Position numbers and translations under genes: made by a program
Origin: Scylla paramamosain
Taxonomy: Eukaryota > Arthropoda > Malacostraca > Decapoda > Portunidae
Length of the DNA stretch: 64,000 bases
NCBI RefSeq assembly: GCF_035594125.1
Contig: NC_087183.1
Location: forward strand, 8,409,868 to 8,473,867
Direction of reading: 5' to 3'
Notes under the pieces: model-generated
Seen by the model: the letters and a program-made list of their open reading frames with translations, nothing else
What the model was told of the DNA's origin: nothing
The model's database searches: none
Shown: in pieces, positions 36,113 to 53,695 of the stretch
Layout: the number at the start of each line of letters is the position of its first letter
Position numbering within the stretch: position 1 is the stretch's first letter

Positions 36113-37035
36113 GGATGGTAAGAATATTCATTTGGAAGGATATTAAATCATTATTAATAGATTCAATAACTTAAGTACAGAGGCTCGAGGCTTTGATAAT
36201 AATGCTTACAGAATATAATCTCTTACGTGAGCCAGAAGTAACAACCCAAGAGCGATAAGTGTTTCACAAGTGTTCATCTTTCCTGCACAATGTTTCGAGT
36301 CAGTTCCCAGCGACTCGTCCCTCTCACGCCGGCACTGTCCCTCCACTCCTGGCGCACACAGGACACACGTGCGCATGTGCAGCAATTCACGTACATGCAT
36401 CACTCCTGTTCATTTACTGTTCACGAGAGCAGCATAATGAACTAGAGATAGAGATATGAACGAAAGTATATGAGAACAGAGAACTACAAGAAGACTAAGA
36501 AATAAATAATTTAAATCACTGGCACTATCAATGCTCCTCTGGGCGCCCAGTGACGGCGTGGCGGCGGCGTGACTCGCTCAGTTCGTCACTCAAGGAAAAC
36601 CTCTGGGTACACATTTCTCACACTGAACTTAAAATGATAAAATAGAGAAGACCATAATGTTTGCCGGCACCTCACTGACCACACCTTGACTCCAATCAGA
36701 CAATCCACGTGGCTCGAGCAACGTTCTACACATTTTCAGAAACTTAAAATAGGAAGACCACTCACAGTCACCGCTTCTCACTCCCTTCCGCTGCATCACA
36801 CTCGATCATCCTCTCCGGCACCCCACTCCGTCCTCTTCCGCCATATATTAATCCCTCTCAATCCACTGCCTTTCACAACATCAGTGTTATCTTGCGGCAC
36901 CATGACTCAGCACATTTTTACGCCGAACACTAAAATTTTCTTCCCAGGACTGTGATGGCGGTGATGGAGGTGGTGATGGTGGTGGTGGTGGTGGTGGTGG
37001 TGGTTGAGGGCGTCTTACCGAGTCCCTCCCGAAGG

Positions 37036-37161
37036 TCAGAAGAGGAAGGAGCACACTTGGAAGGCGGGGTCCTCCAGGGCGGGAGTCTTCACGTAGGTCA
37101 GGTCAGGGGTCGGAGCTCCCCCCAACACACCCTCCGCCGCCCCTGGTGACGCGGCCTTCTG
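37036..37161 (-). other. Possible alternative terminal exon of the bHLH gene
   Basis: After the acceptor CCCGAACAG, one frame reads KAASPGAAEGVLGGAPTPDL, then a short proline/aromatic-containing tail ending CSFLF and TGA at 37036, which looks protein-like. However, that frame needs a phase 0 donor and exon 3 offers only phase 1 or 2. The phase 1 reading ends sooner, at 37103. It is kept as a weak candidate. Confidence 0.2.
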
Positions 37162-37206
37162 CTGTTCGGGAAAAGTGAGGAAAGGCGTGAAGGAAGGAAA
37201 GCAGCA

Positions 37207-37209
<3 letters not shown>

Positions 37210-37243
<34 letters not shown>

Positions 37244-37257
37244 ACGGGAAATGGTTG

Positions 37258-37309
<52 letters not shown>

Positions 37310-37547
37310 GTGAGAGCGGGAGGGGAATAGACAGACAGATAAAACGGGAGGGAGGAGCAGGAGAAGCAGGGGAGGAGGAGGAGGAGGAGGAGAGGAGGAG
37401 GAGGAGGAGGAGGAGGAGGAGGAGGAGGAAGATGAGAAGGAGGAGGAAAGATGATGATGATGATGATGATGACGGTGGTAGTGGTGGTGGTGGTGGGTGG
37501 TGGTCGTGTATAGTAAGGATGATGATGATGATGATGATGAACAAAAC

Positions 37548-37631
<84 letters not shown>
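37210..37631. repeat. Dense microsatellite cluster GT/GGA/GAT/CA
   Basis: (GT)n twice (37,210-37,307, interrupted), (GGA)n at 37,375-37,430, GAT units at 37,450-37,470 and 37,517-37,540, and (CA)n at 37,551-37,631. It lies downstream of the bHLH exon 3 and makes the open frames here meaningless. Confidence 0.95.
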
Positions 37632-37633
<2 letters not shown>

Positions 37634-37711
37634 TACATAAACAAAACAATAATAACAACGACCACAACGTTGATCGCTAACTCATACTGATACTGCACAC
37701 TTAGTTCAATT

Positions 37712-37774
<63 letters not shown>

Positions 37775-37786
37775 AACTACTACTAC
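37712..37786. repeat. (ACT)n trinucleotide repeat
   Basis: About 75 bp of ACT with one interruption. Confidence 0.95.
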
Positions 37787-37864
37787 TTCCTAACAACACT
37801 GAATCTGAACCTGAACACACAGACAAAAAAATATATGAATAAAGAAGATAAATAAATCGAGATG

Positions 37865-42965
<5,101 letters not shown>

Positions 42966-43669
42966 GGCGTGGTCTGTGTGGCACACACCCTCCCTCCCGC
43001 ACGTCACTCACACACGTGCATGTAATCACGCCGCAGTTCGCTCAGCCGCACGCACATCAATCCCAAGAAGTCCGGCCTGATTAAATCACACACACACACG
43101 CACACGCACAGTAACGCACACCCGATGTACACTCAACGATAAGTAATGTTCCCCGAGACGCGTGTGCAATGTTCTGAGGCTCGCCGCGACCCGTCCGACC
43201 TCTGCGTGACCCGAAGTGACACTGAGGGCTCGAGTGTCACCAAGACCTCGAGCCAGTGCCGCGCTAGTTGCCGCGCGTCACCACAGGACTCCCGCAAGGT
43301 GGCAGACGTGGCCCTCGCTGTTTTTTCCTCTCAGATTTTTATTTTCCTTCTTGTTTTGATTCTTCGTCTCGCTCTGAATATTTTTTACCTTCGCGTTTTG
43401 TAGTCTTCCTTCTTATTTTAAAGTGTTTTCTTTCTTTTAGAAGCTTTCTCTCCTGTCGTTCTATCTTGTTCTCCTTTCAGATTTTGATTTTTCTTCCCTC
43501 TCGATTTGAAGGTTTTTCCTCTAATTTCCAACTTTTCTTTCGTTTTGATTTTTTTTTTTTTTTTTTTTGCATTTTCACATTTTTTTTTTCTTTTTCATCC
43601 TTAAGCTTCCCCTCTCGTTTTGAAACATTTTCCACTTTCATTTAATAAAAGCTCTTTCGTCTTTTTTTT

Positions 43670-43673
<4 letters not shown>

Positions 43674-43754
<81 letters not shown>

Positions 43755-43825
43755 TTTCCCTCTCGTTTTGTAGTCAGTGATATGGAAATTTAAGCTCCCG
43801 GATGTATGTATGCGTGTGTGTGTGT

Positions 43826-43912
<87 letters not shown>

Positions 43913-44216
43913 TGAATGAGGTTGTAGTGTAGAGGAAAATATGTAAATGAGCCTAAGTAAAAAAGAAAAAAAAGTGTGTAGTGAGGATGAAGTGTTTACT
44001 TAGAAAAGTGAGGCGATGTGTTGGGCGACTCATCTCCATATTGTCCCCGTCTGTCTGTCTGTCTGTCTGTCCATCTGTCCGTCTGTCCGTCTGTCCGTCT
44101 GTCTGTCTGTCTGTCTGTCCGTCTGTCTGTCTGTCCGTCTGTCCGTCTGTCTGTCTGTCCGTCTGTCTGTTTGGATCCTGTATCTTTATTTGGTGGTTAG
44201 TATATATTTATTGGCT

Positions 44217-44259
<43 letters not shown>

Positions 44260-44312
44260 TTCGCTGTCTGTCTGTCTTTCTCTCAGTATAATAATGATGA
44301 GAATGATGGTAA

Positions 44313-44402
<90 letters not shown>
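43674..44402. repeat. Composite microsatellite cluster CT/GT/TGTC/ACT/AAT
   Basis: (CT)n at 43,674-43,749, (GT)n at 43,815-43,911, TGTC with TGTCCG variants at 44,048-44,284, ACT at 44,314-44,349 and AAT at 44,350-44,402. Five motif types lie within 730 bp. Confidence 0.95.
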
Positions 44403-44403
<1 letters not shown>

Positions 44404-44597
44404 CATAATAACAAGGATGATGATGATTATGACGATGATGATGATGATAGTAATATTTATAATGATAATAAGAATAAGAAGAAGAAAAGAAAGGAAAAAC
44501 AAAAAACAAAACATCAGCAACGAAAAGAAAACAAGAAGAAGAAGAAGAAGAAAAACCAAGCACAAGAATAAGAACAAGAATAACAAGAAAAAACAGT

Positions 44598-44628
<31 letters not shown>

Positions 44629-45003
44629 TTCTTTTAAGAGCAGCAACAGTAGTAAGTGGAAGCATTAGATTAGTAGTAATGTGGCAGTAGCACCAGTAGC
44701 AGCAGCACCAGTAGTAGTAGCAGCAGTAGTAGTAGCAGCAGCAGCAGCATCGTCAGCAGTAGCAGCAGCGTCAGCACCCAATCACGTGGAGGCAAGACAC
44801 AACGCTACACACCAGGATGTCCCTGTCGCCTAAAAAAGAAGCGCCTCAACCCGTTACCCCCTTCCCCCCATGACCCTACCCAGCTCTTTCCCCTTCCCCC
44901 AGGCCCCCGCTCCTCTCACTTTAACGGGGCTGGCGAGGGGACGGGCGGGAGGAAAGAGGGGGAGAGAATGGAGGGAAGCAAGGGCCACAACCACCTGTTC
45001 CTG

Positions 45004-45011
45004 TATTTATA
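45004..45011 (-). promoter_or_regulatory. Minus-strand TATA-like box upstream of the bHLH gene
   Basis: TATAAATA on the minus strand, about 2 kb upstream of the bHLH start codon, followed in transcript direction by an E-box (CAGGTG, near 44,991-44,996) and a G/C-rich leader. A CACGTG E-box lies near 44,786. The link to the bHLH gene is positional. Confidence 0.3.
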
Positions 45012-45370
45012 ACGTGCTCTCAGATTGAGGTCACTAATGGCATTCGTGTTTGCGTTTCGGGATGACGAAGTGAGGTGTTTGAATTTGTGTGTTCGTTATT
45101 CTAGTTGGCGAATTTAGGTTCAGTGTTTTTTTTTTTTTTATTGTCCTTAGTCATGTTTTTATTTATTTATTTATTTATTTATTATTATTATTTTATAATA
45201 TTTATTTATTTTCTTTTATATATAGTTTGTTAGCTTTCAATGTAAATTCTTGTATGGTTTGTTTATTTATCTATTTATCTTTTTTTTTTTTCGTTACTTC
45301 ATGTTGAAACAAATTAGAACGTGTCTTTTTTTTTTCGTTTGCTTAAGCTATAAATGTTTCCATAGTTCAT

Positions 45371-45401
<31 letters not shown>

Positions 45402-45684
45402 CTAGTTATCATTTATTTATTTTTCGTTAATTTTCGTTGCTAACTTAGAGCGCGTCATATTTGCGTGTTTCTCGTATTTTTTTCCTTAATCGATTTTTTA
45501 TTTTTAAGTTCTCTCTAGTTTAAAACGAAGTAGAATCAAATTGAGCGATTAATTTAACTGTAAACTTATACACAAATCACAGAAACACTTCCGTCTTCGT
45601 AGCGTTATGGGACTTGCAGTTTGATAATTAATTACAGAGACAAAGAACTGTACAAAAATGTCCCTGAAATGCTCTAAAAGCCTC

Positions 45685-45895
45685 ATAAGACTCAGGAATC
45701 TGTGTTCGTGTTCTGCAGCGCCTCGGCGTTCCCTCAGATTACTCTCAGCCACAGCGATGATCAGCCGGGCTCTCTTGCATGTTTTTCCCATTGGTGATGC
45801 AGAATTCTTTTTAAACCATCACTCTATCACTGGGATTACGAAAAACATCCCTTTAAACCTGTAATGATCACCACTAAAGCCTGTCAGAAGCGGTG
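45685..45895 (+). mobile_element. MITE-like dispersed repeat, degraded copy
   Basis: Has CAGCGATGATCAGCCGGG, CTCTCTTGCATGTTTTTC, then CATCACTCTATCACTGG and ACCACTAAAGCCTG, following the family order. The left terminus is eroded. Confidence 0.4.
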
Positions 45896-46162
45896 CAGAT
45901 AAGACCCCTAAACGTTCAGCCTTTCCCTGCCCCTGCGATACGTGACAATTCTCGACACTTAAAACAACGTATGAAATCTTTATAAATGTCCATAAGAAAG
46001 AAAGGGATTATAAGAATAGACTTTGCAATATCTAGCCAGTATAAAGATTAGAAGTGGCTGCAGAACAAGTACAAATGCCTCAGAGTGATTAGTGATTGAG
46101 GAGAGATGTATCAAAGAGCAGTGAAAGGGTTAAGACTACGACTCTTCAGCATAATGCACCGC

Positions 46163-46175
46163 GCCGCCATCTTGG
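46163..46175 (-). promoter_or_regulatory. YY1-type CAAGATGGCGGC motif
   Basis: On the minus strand this reads CCAAGATGGCGGC, the strong YY1/initiator-proximal motif common at CpG-type promoters, set in a small GC-rich island. It lies about 3.2 kb upstream of the bHLH start and could mark an alternative start site. Confidence 0.3.
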
Positions 46176-47712
46176 TCCCGTCAGTCACACCTCCCTCGGC
46201 GCAGCAATCTCAGCATGAATAAGAGAGCAGTCTATAATCACATCCTCGTCAGTGGCGCTCGTTCTCTTCATGCGAGCTGAGACTAAATAGAAAACACAAG
46301 CCATGAAAGTTTGGATTCTGTTTATTTATTCTTCATTAAGTGTCGTCACTGCGCACCGCGATGCGTGTCTGTCACCGGCTGTTCATGCCTCGCGAAGGTG
46401 AACACCCGACTAACTATATGCGAACGGGTTTTCTTTCTTTTAGTGTATTTGAATTAATTTGCATGTATATTGCGAACGGTGTCGTATTTTGCGCCAAGGA
46501 TGCTTTTATAACAGCACAAACATCTATCTACATGAAAGTGAGCCTTTGTTAACGATGAAATCCATTCCCGTTTATCATTCAAGTTATTTTTTAGTACGTA
46601 CATTCCTTTAACCATTTTTTATCTACTTTGTTTTTTCTTACACATATATACTCACAAAAAAAAAAAAAAAGTAATTTTTCTTATATTTCTTATTTAGGAA
46701 AGTACTGCGTAAACTTCGCAGTATCTATCTATTTATTTCACACAAGTAAATTACTAGAGCGTAATTTTTCTCATCACTTCATTTCTCACAGTCTCCTCCC
46801 AAAAAAAACGATCACTACATAACCTTTATAGCAGATATACGTGAAATGACTTAAATATTACAAACCAAATGCCTTTTTTCCCTCCTTAGCGCTCACCGCT
46901 ATTCTGTCCACCTCACTAATGCAAGAGTTAACCAGTATCCGCACTTCTTCCTCCACTTCACCGGGAAACTCTTGAATTGCCTTCCCGTTTCTGTTGCTCC
47001 TCCTGCCCGTGACATGAACTGCTGCCAGAGAGGAAGATTAAGACACCTCAGGAAAGAAATTAGCCAACTCTCAGTCTTCCTGTCTTTTTTTTTTATTTAT
47101 TTTTTTATTTTTTTGTGGGAGAGAATAACAATGTGAACGGGTTTTTAATTGATTATTCGTTTTTTTCTTTCTTTATTTATTTATCTACCAGCTTTTTTTA
47201 ATTACTATTTTTTGGGGGAGTCACGACAATGTTGAAGGGCTTTTAACTAATTTAATTTGACTAGTTAATTTCTTATATTTGTTCATTTACTTTTTTTTAT
47301 TCTATTTATTTATTTCCTATAAGCCGGTCTCCGTGGCTCATTAAAAAAATAAAATGGATATCTAGTAAACACATTTCTTTAATATATTTGCCTGACATAT
47401 CACGGTTCCTTCAAAATATATACATTGAGGGAACACAGCAAACATGACTATAAATCCGAACGCAACAAAAATAATCCCTTTAATTAAACTTGAGTATTTT
47501 ATAATTAAGATACAAACACATATGCGCGCCAAATTTAATACGAATCCGAAATAATAATAATAATAATAATAATACTGTCACCCTCTAAATAACACGTAAC
47601 GCCTCCCCCTAACTTATCACAGAATATTTAAAGGAAACTCATTGGTGACAGACATTTCAGGAAGAGAACTGTGCCCTTATTGGATGAGAGATTCTGAGGG
47701 AAGCACCTGCAG

Positions 47713-47743
47713 CCAATGACGTCACGAAGCTCCTCTGACGTCA
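47713..47743. promoter_or_regulatory. Two perfect CRE palindromes with a CCAAT box
   Basis: TGACGTCA at 47717-47724 and again at 47736-47743, 19 bp start to start (about two helical turns). A CCAAT-type box overlaps the first. About 120 bp further on the plus strand is TATATATTTATT (near 47,858). CREB/ATF-family proteins bind this octamer. The target gene is unknown: the nearest gene, the bHLH gene, is on the minus strand 4.7 kb away. Confidence 0.45.
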
Positions 47744-48047
47744 CCGCATCTGTGACCACCCAGCGGGGAGTCTGTTATCTCCTTTTTTTCTTTCTTTTTC
47801 TTTCTTTTTTTTTCTTTTTTCAACTCTTTGCCTCCCATCCCCGCATAATCCCGGGTGTTATATATATTTATTGCTCCCAGCTGTAGTGGAGTGAGGGGGA
47901 GAGAGGGAGGGAGGGAAAGAGAGAGAGAGAGGGAGAAGAAGGGAGAGACGGAGGGGAGGAAGGGAAGGGGGAGAGAGAGGAGAGGGAGGGATAATATGGC
48001 GGCTTGAAGGAAAGTAAACATGAGAAGAATTTATCTCTAGCATAAAG

Positions 48048-48050
<3 letters not shown>

Positions 48051-48115
<65 letters not shown>

Positions 48116-48149
48116 TAACCAAAACCAAAATACCACACATGAAATACAG

Positions 48150-48228
<79 letters not shown>

Positions 48229-48230
48229 AG

Positions 48231-48290
<60 letters not shown>

Positions 48291-48355
48291 CACTCCTAAA
48301 ACGTCACGGGAGAGAAAGTGAGTCACAAAAAGCGTGATGATGACGAAGATAGCCT

Positions 48356-48404
<49 letters not shown>
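48051..48404. repeat. GA/CA/GA/GA microsatellite cluster
   Basis: (GA)n at 48,051-48,112, (CA)n with CGCA variants at 48,153-48,230, (GA)n at 48,234-48,287 and (GA)n at 48,357-48,404 followed by a G run. Confidence 0.95.
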
Positions 48405-48414
<10 letters not shown>

Positions 48415-48499
48415 GACAGAGATTAGCTAAAGAGATTCACCAAGATGGAAGGAAACTGGTTCTGCTCTGACTGTGTTTACGTCACGAAGATGAGACACG

Positions 48500-48770
48500 A
48501 CACAGCTGACTGACTGACTGACTGACTGCCTCACTAACTGGCTGGCTCACTGACTGGCTGACTGACTGGCTGGCTGGCTGGCTGACTAGTTGGCTGGCTG
48601 ACTGACTGACTGGCTGGCTGGCTGACTGACTGACTGACTGACTGGCTGGCTGGTTGTTCCTCTGACTGTTGACAATGTTAAGTTGAATGGTTTCTTGACT
48701 GGCTTGCTGGCTGACTGACTGACTGGTGCTCCGACTGTTGAGAATGTCGAGGTTCTCTTGGTCACTGAGT
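48500..48770. repeat. GACT/GGCT tetranucleotide array
   Basis: Alternating GACT and GGCT units over about 270 bp with unique insertions. A segment GACTGTTGA(C/G)AATGT is duplicated within it. Confidence 0.9.
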
Positions 48771-49341
48771 GGCTGACCGACTAGAGCCACAAGTGTTGCC
48801 AGAGGTACGATGAGTGTTATAATTGATGTGTTGATTGGGGATGAAAGACAATTGGATGAAAGATACGAAAAGAATGAGAAAAAAAGGATCGAGCAGTAGA
48901 TCAAGATAAATATTGTATGAATATTAATAAATAACATACAATAATAAGTTTATCGTGTATCGTGGTTAATTAAAGACGGATTGATGAAATATGCGAAAAG
49001 AAAAAAAAGTAACAAAGGAATGATACGCGAGAAAAATAACTTGAAAAAAAAAGATAGTAACAAACGAACGATGGATTAAGAGAAATAAGAAACGATTAAT
49101 TGAAATAAATGTTTAATAAATGATAGAAAATGAAAAATATAAGGAATTCACGATAACATCACAAAAAAAATAACCAATAAAAAATGGACAGAAGGAAAAA
49201 CATCAAGGATAAATATTCACAAACAAAGGGATGAAGTACATATTGAGGTGAGCGAAGAATTATGAGAGACGCGTCAGAGTACAGTAATGACAGTCTGCTG
49301 CCGAGTACACCACACGCGATGAGGGCGCCTGCTTATTGGAT

Positions 49342-49345
<4 letters not shown>

Positions 49346-49399
<54 letters not shown>

Positions 49400-49447
49400 C
49401 TATTACTGATATGACTACCAGCACCACCACTACTAGTACTCTACTGT

Positions 49448-49480
<33 letters not shown>

Positions 49481-49650
49481 CTATCTATTCTATAACTACT
49501 ACTACTACTACCACTACTACTACTACTGCTGCTAGAACGTAAGAAGAGGAATCTGCAAGAAGTTATCAGGCCTACACGTGGCAGTCCCTGTATAAAGCAT
49601 GCCTGACTATTTCCACCTATCTACTACTACTACTACTACTACTACTACTA
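49346..49650. repeat. (GT)n and (ACT)n repeats
   Basis: GT at 49,346-49,398 and ACT blocks at 49,449-49,480, 49,497-49,530 and 49,622-49,650. Confidence 0.9.
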
Positions 49651-50309
49651 GCGCTTCTTCCTCGTTGTACTCTTTTTCTAAGTGACGGTTCCTGTTAGTA
49701 TGGAGTGACTGCGAAAGTATGTCTAAATTTTTTGTTTGTGAACTTTCTGTAACTTTATCCTGCTCTTATTTTTCATCTTTATTATCTCATTAGCTGTTCA
49801 TTTATCTATGTATTTATATATTTATCTGCTTGTGCACATACTTACCTCTTTATTTTGTGTATTGATTTATTATTTCTATTTATCCACTTTTTTCAACTAC
49901 TCGCTAATTCCCTTATTCATCTCGTTATTCATTTTTAGTAGAAACTCTGCTAACCTCTCTAGACAAACAGTCCAGAAAGCAGCCACAGAACACTCAATAC
50001 AATGGAAGCGAGAGTGGCACCTTCAATACTGGGCAGACTGCTACTCGGCGTGGTGTGTGCAGGGCGGGGAGTCAGTCAGGGGGCATAGGGGACGTGCAGG
50101 TATATGGCAGGGGCACTAGTGACGTCATGGCAGTGCTGGGTTGTGGTGTCCTTGCCATGAAGCTCAGGGTGACGCGGCCTTGACCGTGGGAAGGGCGGTG
50201 GAAGGGCGGTGAGGGGGCTGAGAGTATTGTGACTGGCGCGGTGTTGTCACTGGTTACCCTCACCTGCGTCACTGGTGTCCGCGTGTGTTTGGTAAGTGGT
50301 GGATGGGGT

Positions 50310-50471
50310 TGCATTAGTAGTGGTGGTGCTGGTAGTCTTAGTAGTAGTAGTAGTGGTGGTGTTGTGGTGGTGGTAGTAGTTGTAGTAGTAGTGGTGGTGG
50401 TGGTGGTGGTAGTTGTAGTAGTAGTGGTGGTGGTGGTGGTGGTGGTAGGAGTAGTAGTAGTAGTGGTGGTG

Positions 50472-50532
<61 letters not shown>

Positions 50533-50562
50533 CAGTAGTAGTAGCTCCAGTATCAAAGGACT

Positions 50563-50609
<47 letters not shown>

Positions 50610-50628
50610 GTGTGTGTGTGTGTGTGAG
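50310..50628. repeat. GGT/AGT/TTG/GT repeat block
   Basis: Interleaved GTG and GTA triplets for over 200 bp, then (TTG)n at about 50,562-50,608 and (GT)n to 50,628. Confidence 0.95.
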
Positions 50629-50906
50629 GAGCACTTTAAAAATATAAAGTCAATTTTCTAAAAACCGAAAAAAAAAAGAAAAAAAATAGAAGAGACGAGT
50701 GTGACAGCGCCTGGGAAGTGTTGAGGGAGAGGGGGCACAGACACGACCCACGGCGCGGCACACTGTCTGGGCTTCACTTCCCTTCACGTTTGTTAGAATT
50801 TGTGTGGACAGATCAACCAGCGCGAGACTTGATCAGATACGACGCAGTAGTTAGCCAGCATCTTTTGTCTTTCATCTTTCATTATTAAAATTACGAACAC
50901 TATTAA

Positions 50907-50908
<2 letters not shown>

Positions 50909-50994
<86 letters not shown>
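50909..50994. repeat. (GT)n microsatellite
   Basis: About 86 bp of GT. Confidence 0.95.
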
Positions 50995-50996
<2 letters not shown>

Positions 50997-51197
50997 CTTT
51001 TTATAACACAGAAACTAACTTAGACTTCCCTCTTAACATTTTTATTACAGAATCTATGTAGTTAATTTATTCATCTATTTATTTGATCCATTTCAACAGT
51101 GATTACCTTAGTGACCGGTCTAATTACTATGAATGAAAACGAAAAAAAAAAAAATCAGTGTTACTTGTATTGTACTCTATATTTATGGCATGGAGAT

Positions 51198-51201
<4 letters not shown>

Positions 51202-51269
<68 letters not shown>

Positions 51270-51525
51270 GAAATAAATCTCTCACTTTCCCTCCGCCATA
51301 GGAGCCGTAACGTGAGCCTCTGGGAGCCACAAGGGCACATCCTGCTGGCTCTCTTCCCACGATAAGGAAAAGTAATGATTAAAACAACACACTGGAGGCG
51401 ATTACTGAGAGGTGGTGGTGGTGGTGGTGGTGGTGATGGTGAGGAAGATGGGTAATGAGGACGATGATGAACACTATGCTGAAAAATCTTAATAATAGTA
51501 ATAGTAAGATAGTTGTAGTAGTAGC

Positions 51526-51583
<58 letters not shown>

Positions 51584-51722
51584 ATGACTTGGTTGTTGCT
51601 GTTCGTGTTACAATAAAAACTGCACTTCCACTCCTCTTACTGTTATTACTACTACTACTATTACTACTACTACTACTACTACTACCATTACTACTACTAT
51701 ACAACAACAACAACAACAACAA
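51202..51722. repeat. (GA)n, (AGT)n, (ACT)n and (CAA)n cluster
   Basis: GA at 51,202-51,268, AGT at 51,515-51,583 and ACT then CAA at 51,645-51,722. The AGT and ACT blocks face each other as an inverted repeat. Confidence 0.9.
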
Positions 51723-51859
51723 ACAATAAACAATAACACGTATTCCAAGAGGGCTGTGACGAAGGGATCAGGGAGAGTGGTGTAAGGAGAGGTCAGGAAT
51801 GAGGGGAGGAGGAGGAATTAAAGGCCTGAGTGAGTGACAGACGAGGAGGAGGATGAGAG

Positions 51860-51929
51860 AAGGAGGAGGAGGAGGAGGAGGAGGAGAGGGCAGGGGATGT
51901 ATAGGAGAGGAGTAGGATGTGTAAACATT

Positions 51930-52010
<81 letters not shown>
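51860..52010. repeat. (GGA)n and (CT)n
   Basis: GGA units near 51,860-51,888 and about 72 bp of CT at 51,939-52,010. Confidence 0.95.
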
Positions 52011-52015
<5 letters not shown>

Positions 52016-52239
52016 CTCTTCCTCTTCAATATCTCTCCTCTTCTCCTCCATTATTTTCCAATACTTTCCCCTCATTCCCCTTCCTTTTCCTCCACTGCCA
52101 TTCTCTCCCCCTCCTCCTCTTCCCCTTCCTCTCTACACTCCCTTCTCCCTTATCCCCCCATTCGATTCATACTTCCGGCCTACGGGAGGAATGGAGGGAG
52201 GGAAGCAGGAGGGGGATGGGGGAGGGAGGAAGGGAGAGG

Positions 52240-52306
52240 AGGAGGAGGAGGAGGAGGAGGAGGAGGGGATTGGGGTTCCCTGCTCTTATTGTGCTTTTAT
52301 TTTCTT

Positions 52307-52389
<83 letters not shown>

Positions 52390-52490
52390 ACCTTCTACTG
52401 TACTATATTTTTTTGTTCGTTTATTTGTCTGTCAGTCTCTCTGTTAATTTGTGTCCTGTCTTCCCGTGTGTGTTCAGCGGTCTGTCACTG

Positions 52491-52524
<34 letters not shown>

Positions 52525-52568
52525 CAGAGGAAGTGACCTGTCCTCAGTTTCCTCTTGACACCATTTCC

Positions 52569-52645
<77 letters not shown>
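52240..52645. repeat. GGA, (CTA)n(CTG)n, CA and GA cluster
   Basis: GGA at 52,240-52,266, CTA then CTG at 52,304-52,390, CA at 52,495-52,521 and GA at 52,572-52,645. Confidence 0.95.
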
Positions 52646-52647
<2 letters not shown>

Positions 52648-53175
52648 GGAAAGGGAAAACCACGAATACCACTACATACAAAAAAATAATAAAATGCAAA
52701 ATAAATAAATAAATAAAAAATAAATAAATAAATAAAAATAAATTAATAAATAAATAGCCTCTGAAATTACACGTCTAATAAAATGACGAAAAAGGATAAA
52801 AATATAGCAAGTCTTCCCTACATCTTCACCCTAACACCCAAAAAGTAAATAAATAACATGAAATAAAATGAAAAGATAAAAGAGAACAGTCTAGCAAACA
52901 CCTTCGCTTCGGAAAACAACAAATACGTATTGGAAAATGTAAAATCAAAAAGGGTTAAGTTTTTCACGGGTCTTTTTATTAATCCAAGTTATTAAAAAAC
53001 ACATCTTACCCTAACTAACTTACACGCTGCTAGTCAACACATCATCGTCCCTCGGCGCTTGGCATATAAAAAAATAATAATGGCGATATAAAATGAAGAG
53101 GACGTAACATTACAAAGACGACCCGCCTCTCACAAGTCACCGCCCCGTCAGCAGAAACACGTGGCCACTACCAAA

Positions 53176-53391
53176 GACCTATTCCGAAACACTACGCCAA
53201 CCCTTCACTACTTTCAAAAGGCTCAAGCTGAAGTTACACGTATTTTAAAGGTGTTTTTATGGTTCTAGTGACAGATTAACAAGATTTCTTTATCATTAAC
53301 AGGAGAAGCACTCTTGAGAACTCGGCTGATCATTTCTTTGGCCTTTGAAAATAGTCGAGGTGAGAAAGCGGAGGGTTTCTGAATAAGGGCC
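53176..53391 (-). mobile_element. MITE-like dispersed repeat, full-length inverse copy
   Basis: Reads GACCTATTCCGAAACAC at one end and the inverse of GGCCCTTATTCAGAAACC at the other. The core includes GGTTCTAGTGACAGATTA, GAAGCACTCTTGAGAAC and CCTTTGAAAATAGTC. This is one of the two best copies for defining the terminal repeats. Confidence 0.6.
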
Positions 53392-53623
53392 TACGGAGCC
53401 AAGGTAGCCACGTCAGCACTGCGATGGTTCACAGGTTAACAATTATAGCTTAGTTATTTCGATGTCTGTAATCTTAGACGGGAATAAAAATGTTGGTGTT
53501 TTACTCTTAAAACTTAATATTACTTCCATCCACTCAGCAGAAACATGCAGTCAGGAAAAGAAACTGAATTTGGTGAATGTTATTAATGGGAAATCAAGCC
53601 GAACTGCTATAATGATGAAAATA

Positions 53624-53625
53624 AC

Positions 53626-53694
<69 letters not shown>
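53624..53694. repeat. (AAT)n repeat
   Basis: About 70 bp of AAT. Confidence 0.95.

Positions 53695-53695
<1 letters not shown>

Larger units (their letters stand above)
32830..36950. other. Gene-poor region before the bHLH gene's 3' end
   Basis: Three copies of the MITE-like repeat and a GTGTGGGTG-rich stretch (35,130-35,580). No supported gene. A short GC-rich segment with GTGGCGGCGGCGTGACTCG lies near 36,558. Confidence 0.5.
45020..47640. other. AT-rich region without a supported gene
   Basis: TTTA-rich sequence (ATTT repeats near 45,155 and 45,370), one MITE-like copy and the YY1-type motif. No gene seen. Confidence 0.5.

Noticed and set aside
37036..37698. Overlapping minus-strand frames of 175-220 residues with Val-Cys, His-Thr and Ser runs
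   Set aside because: Composed of GT, CA, GAT and GGA repeats. Only the last ~40 codons of one of them look protein-like, and these are reported separately as a weak exon candidate.
48500..48770. CRISPR-like regular repeat
   Set aside because: GACT/GGCT tetranucleotide slippage, no spacers of constant length, and a eukaryotic genome.
51834..52712. 292-residue plus-strand frame
   Set aside because: Built from GGA, CT, CTA/CTG, CA and GA repeats joined by short unique pieces; no domain, start context or splice signals.
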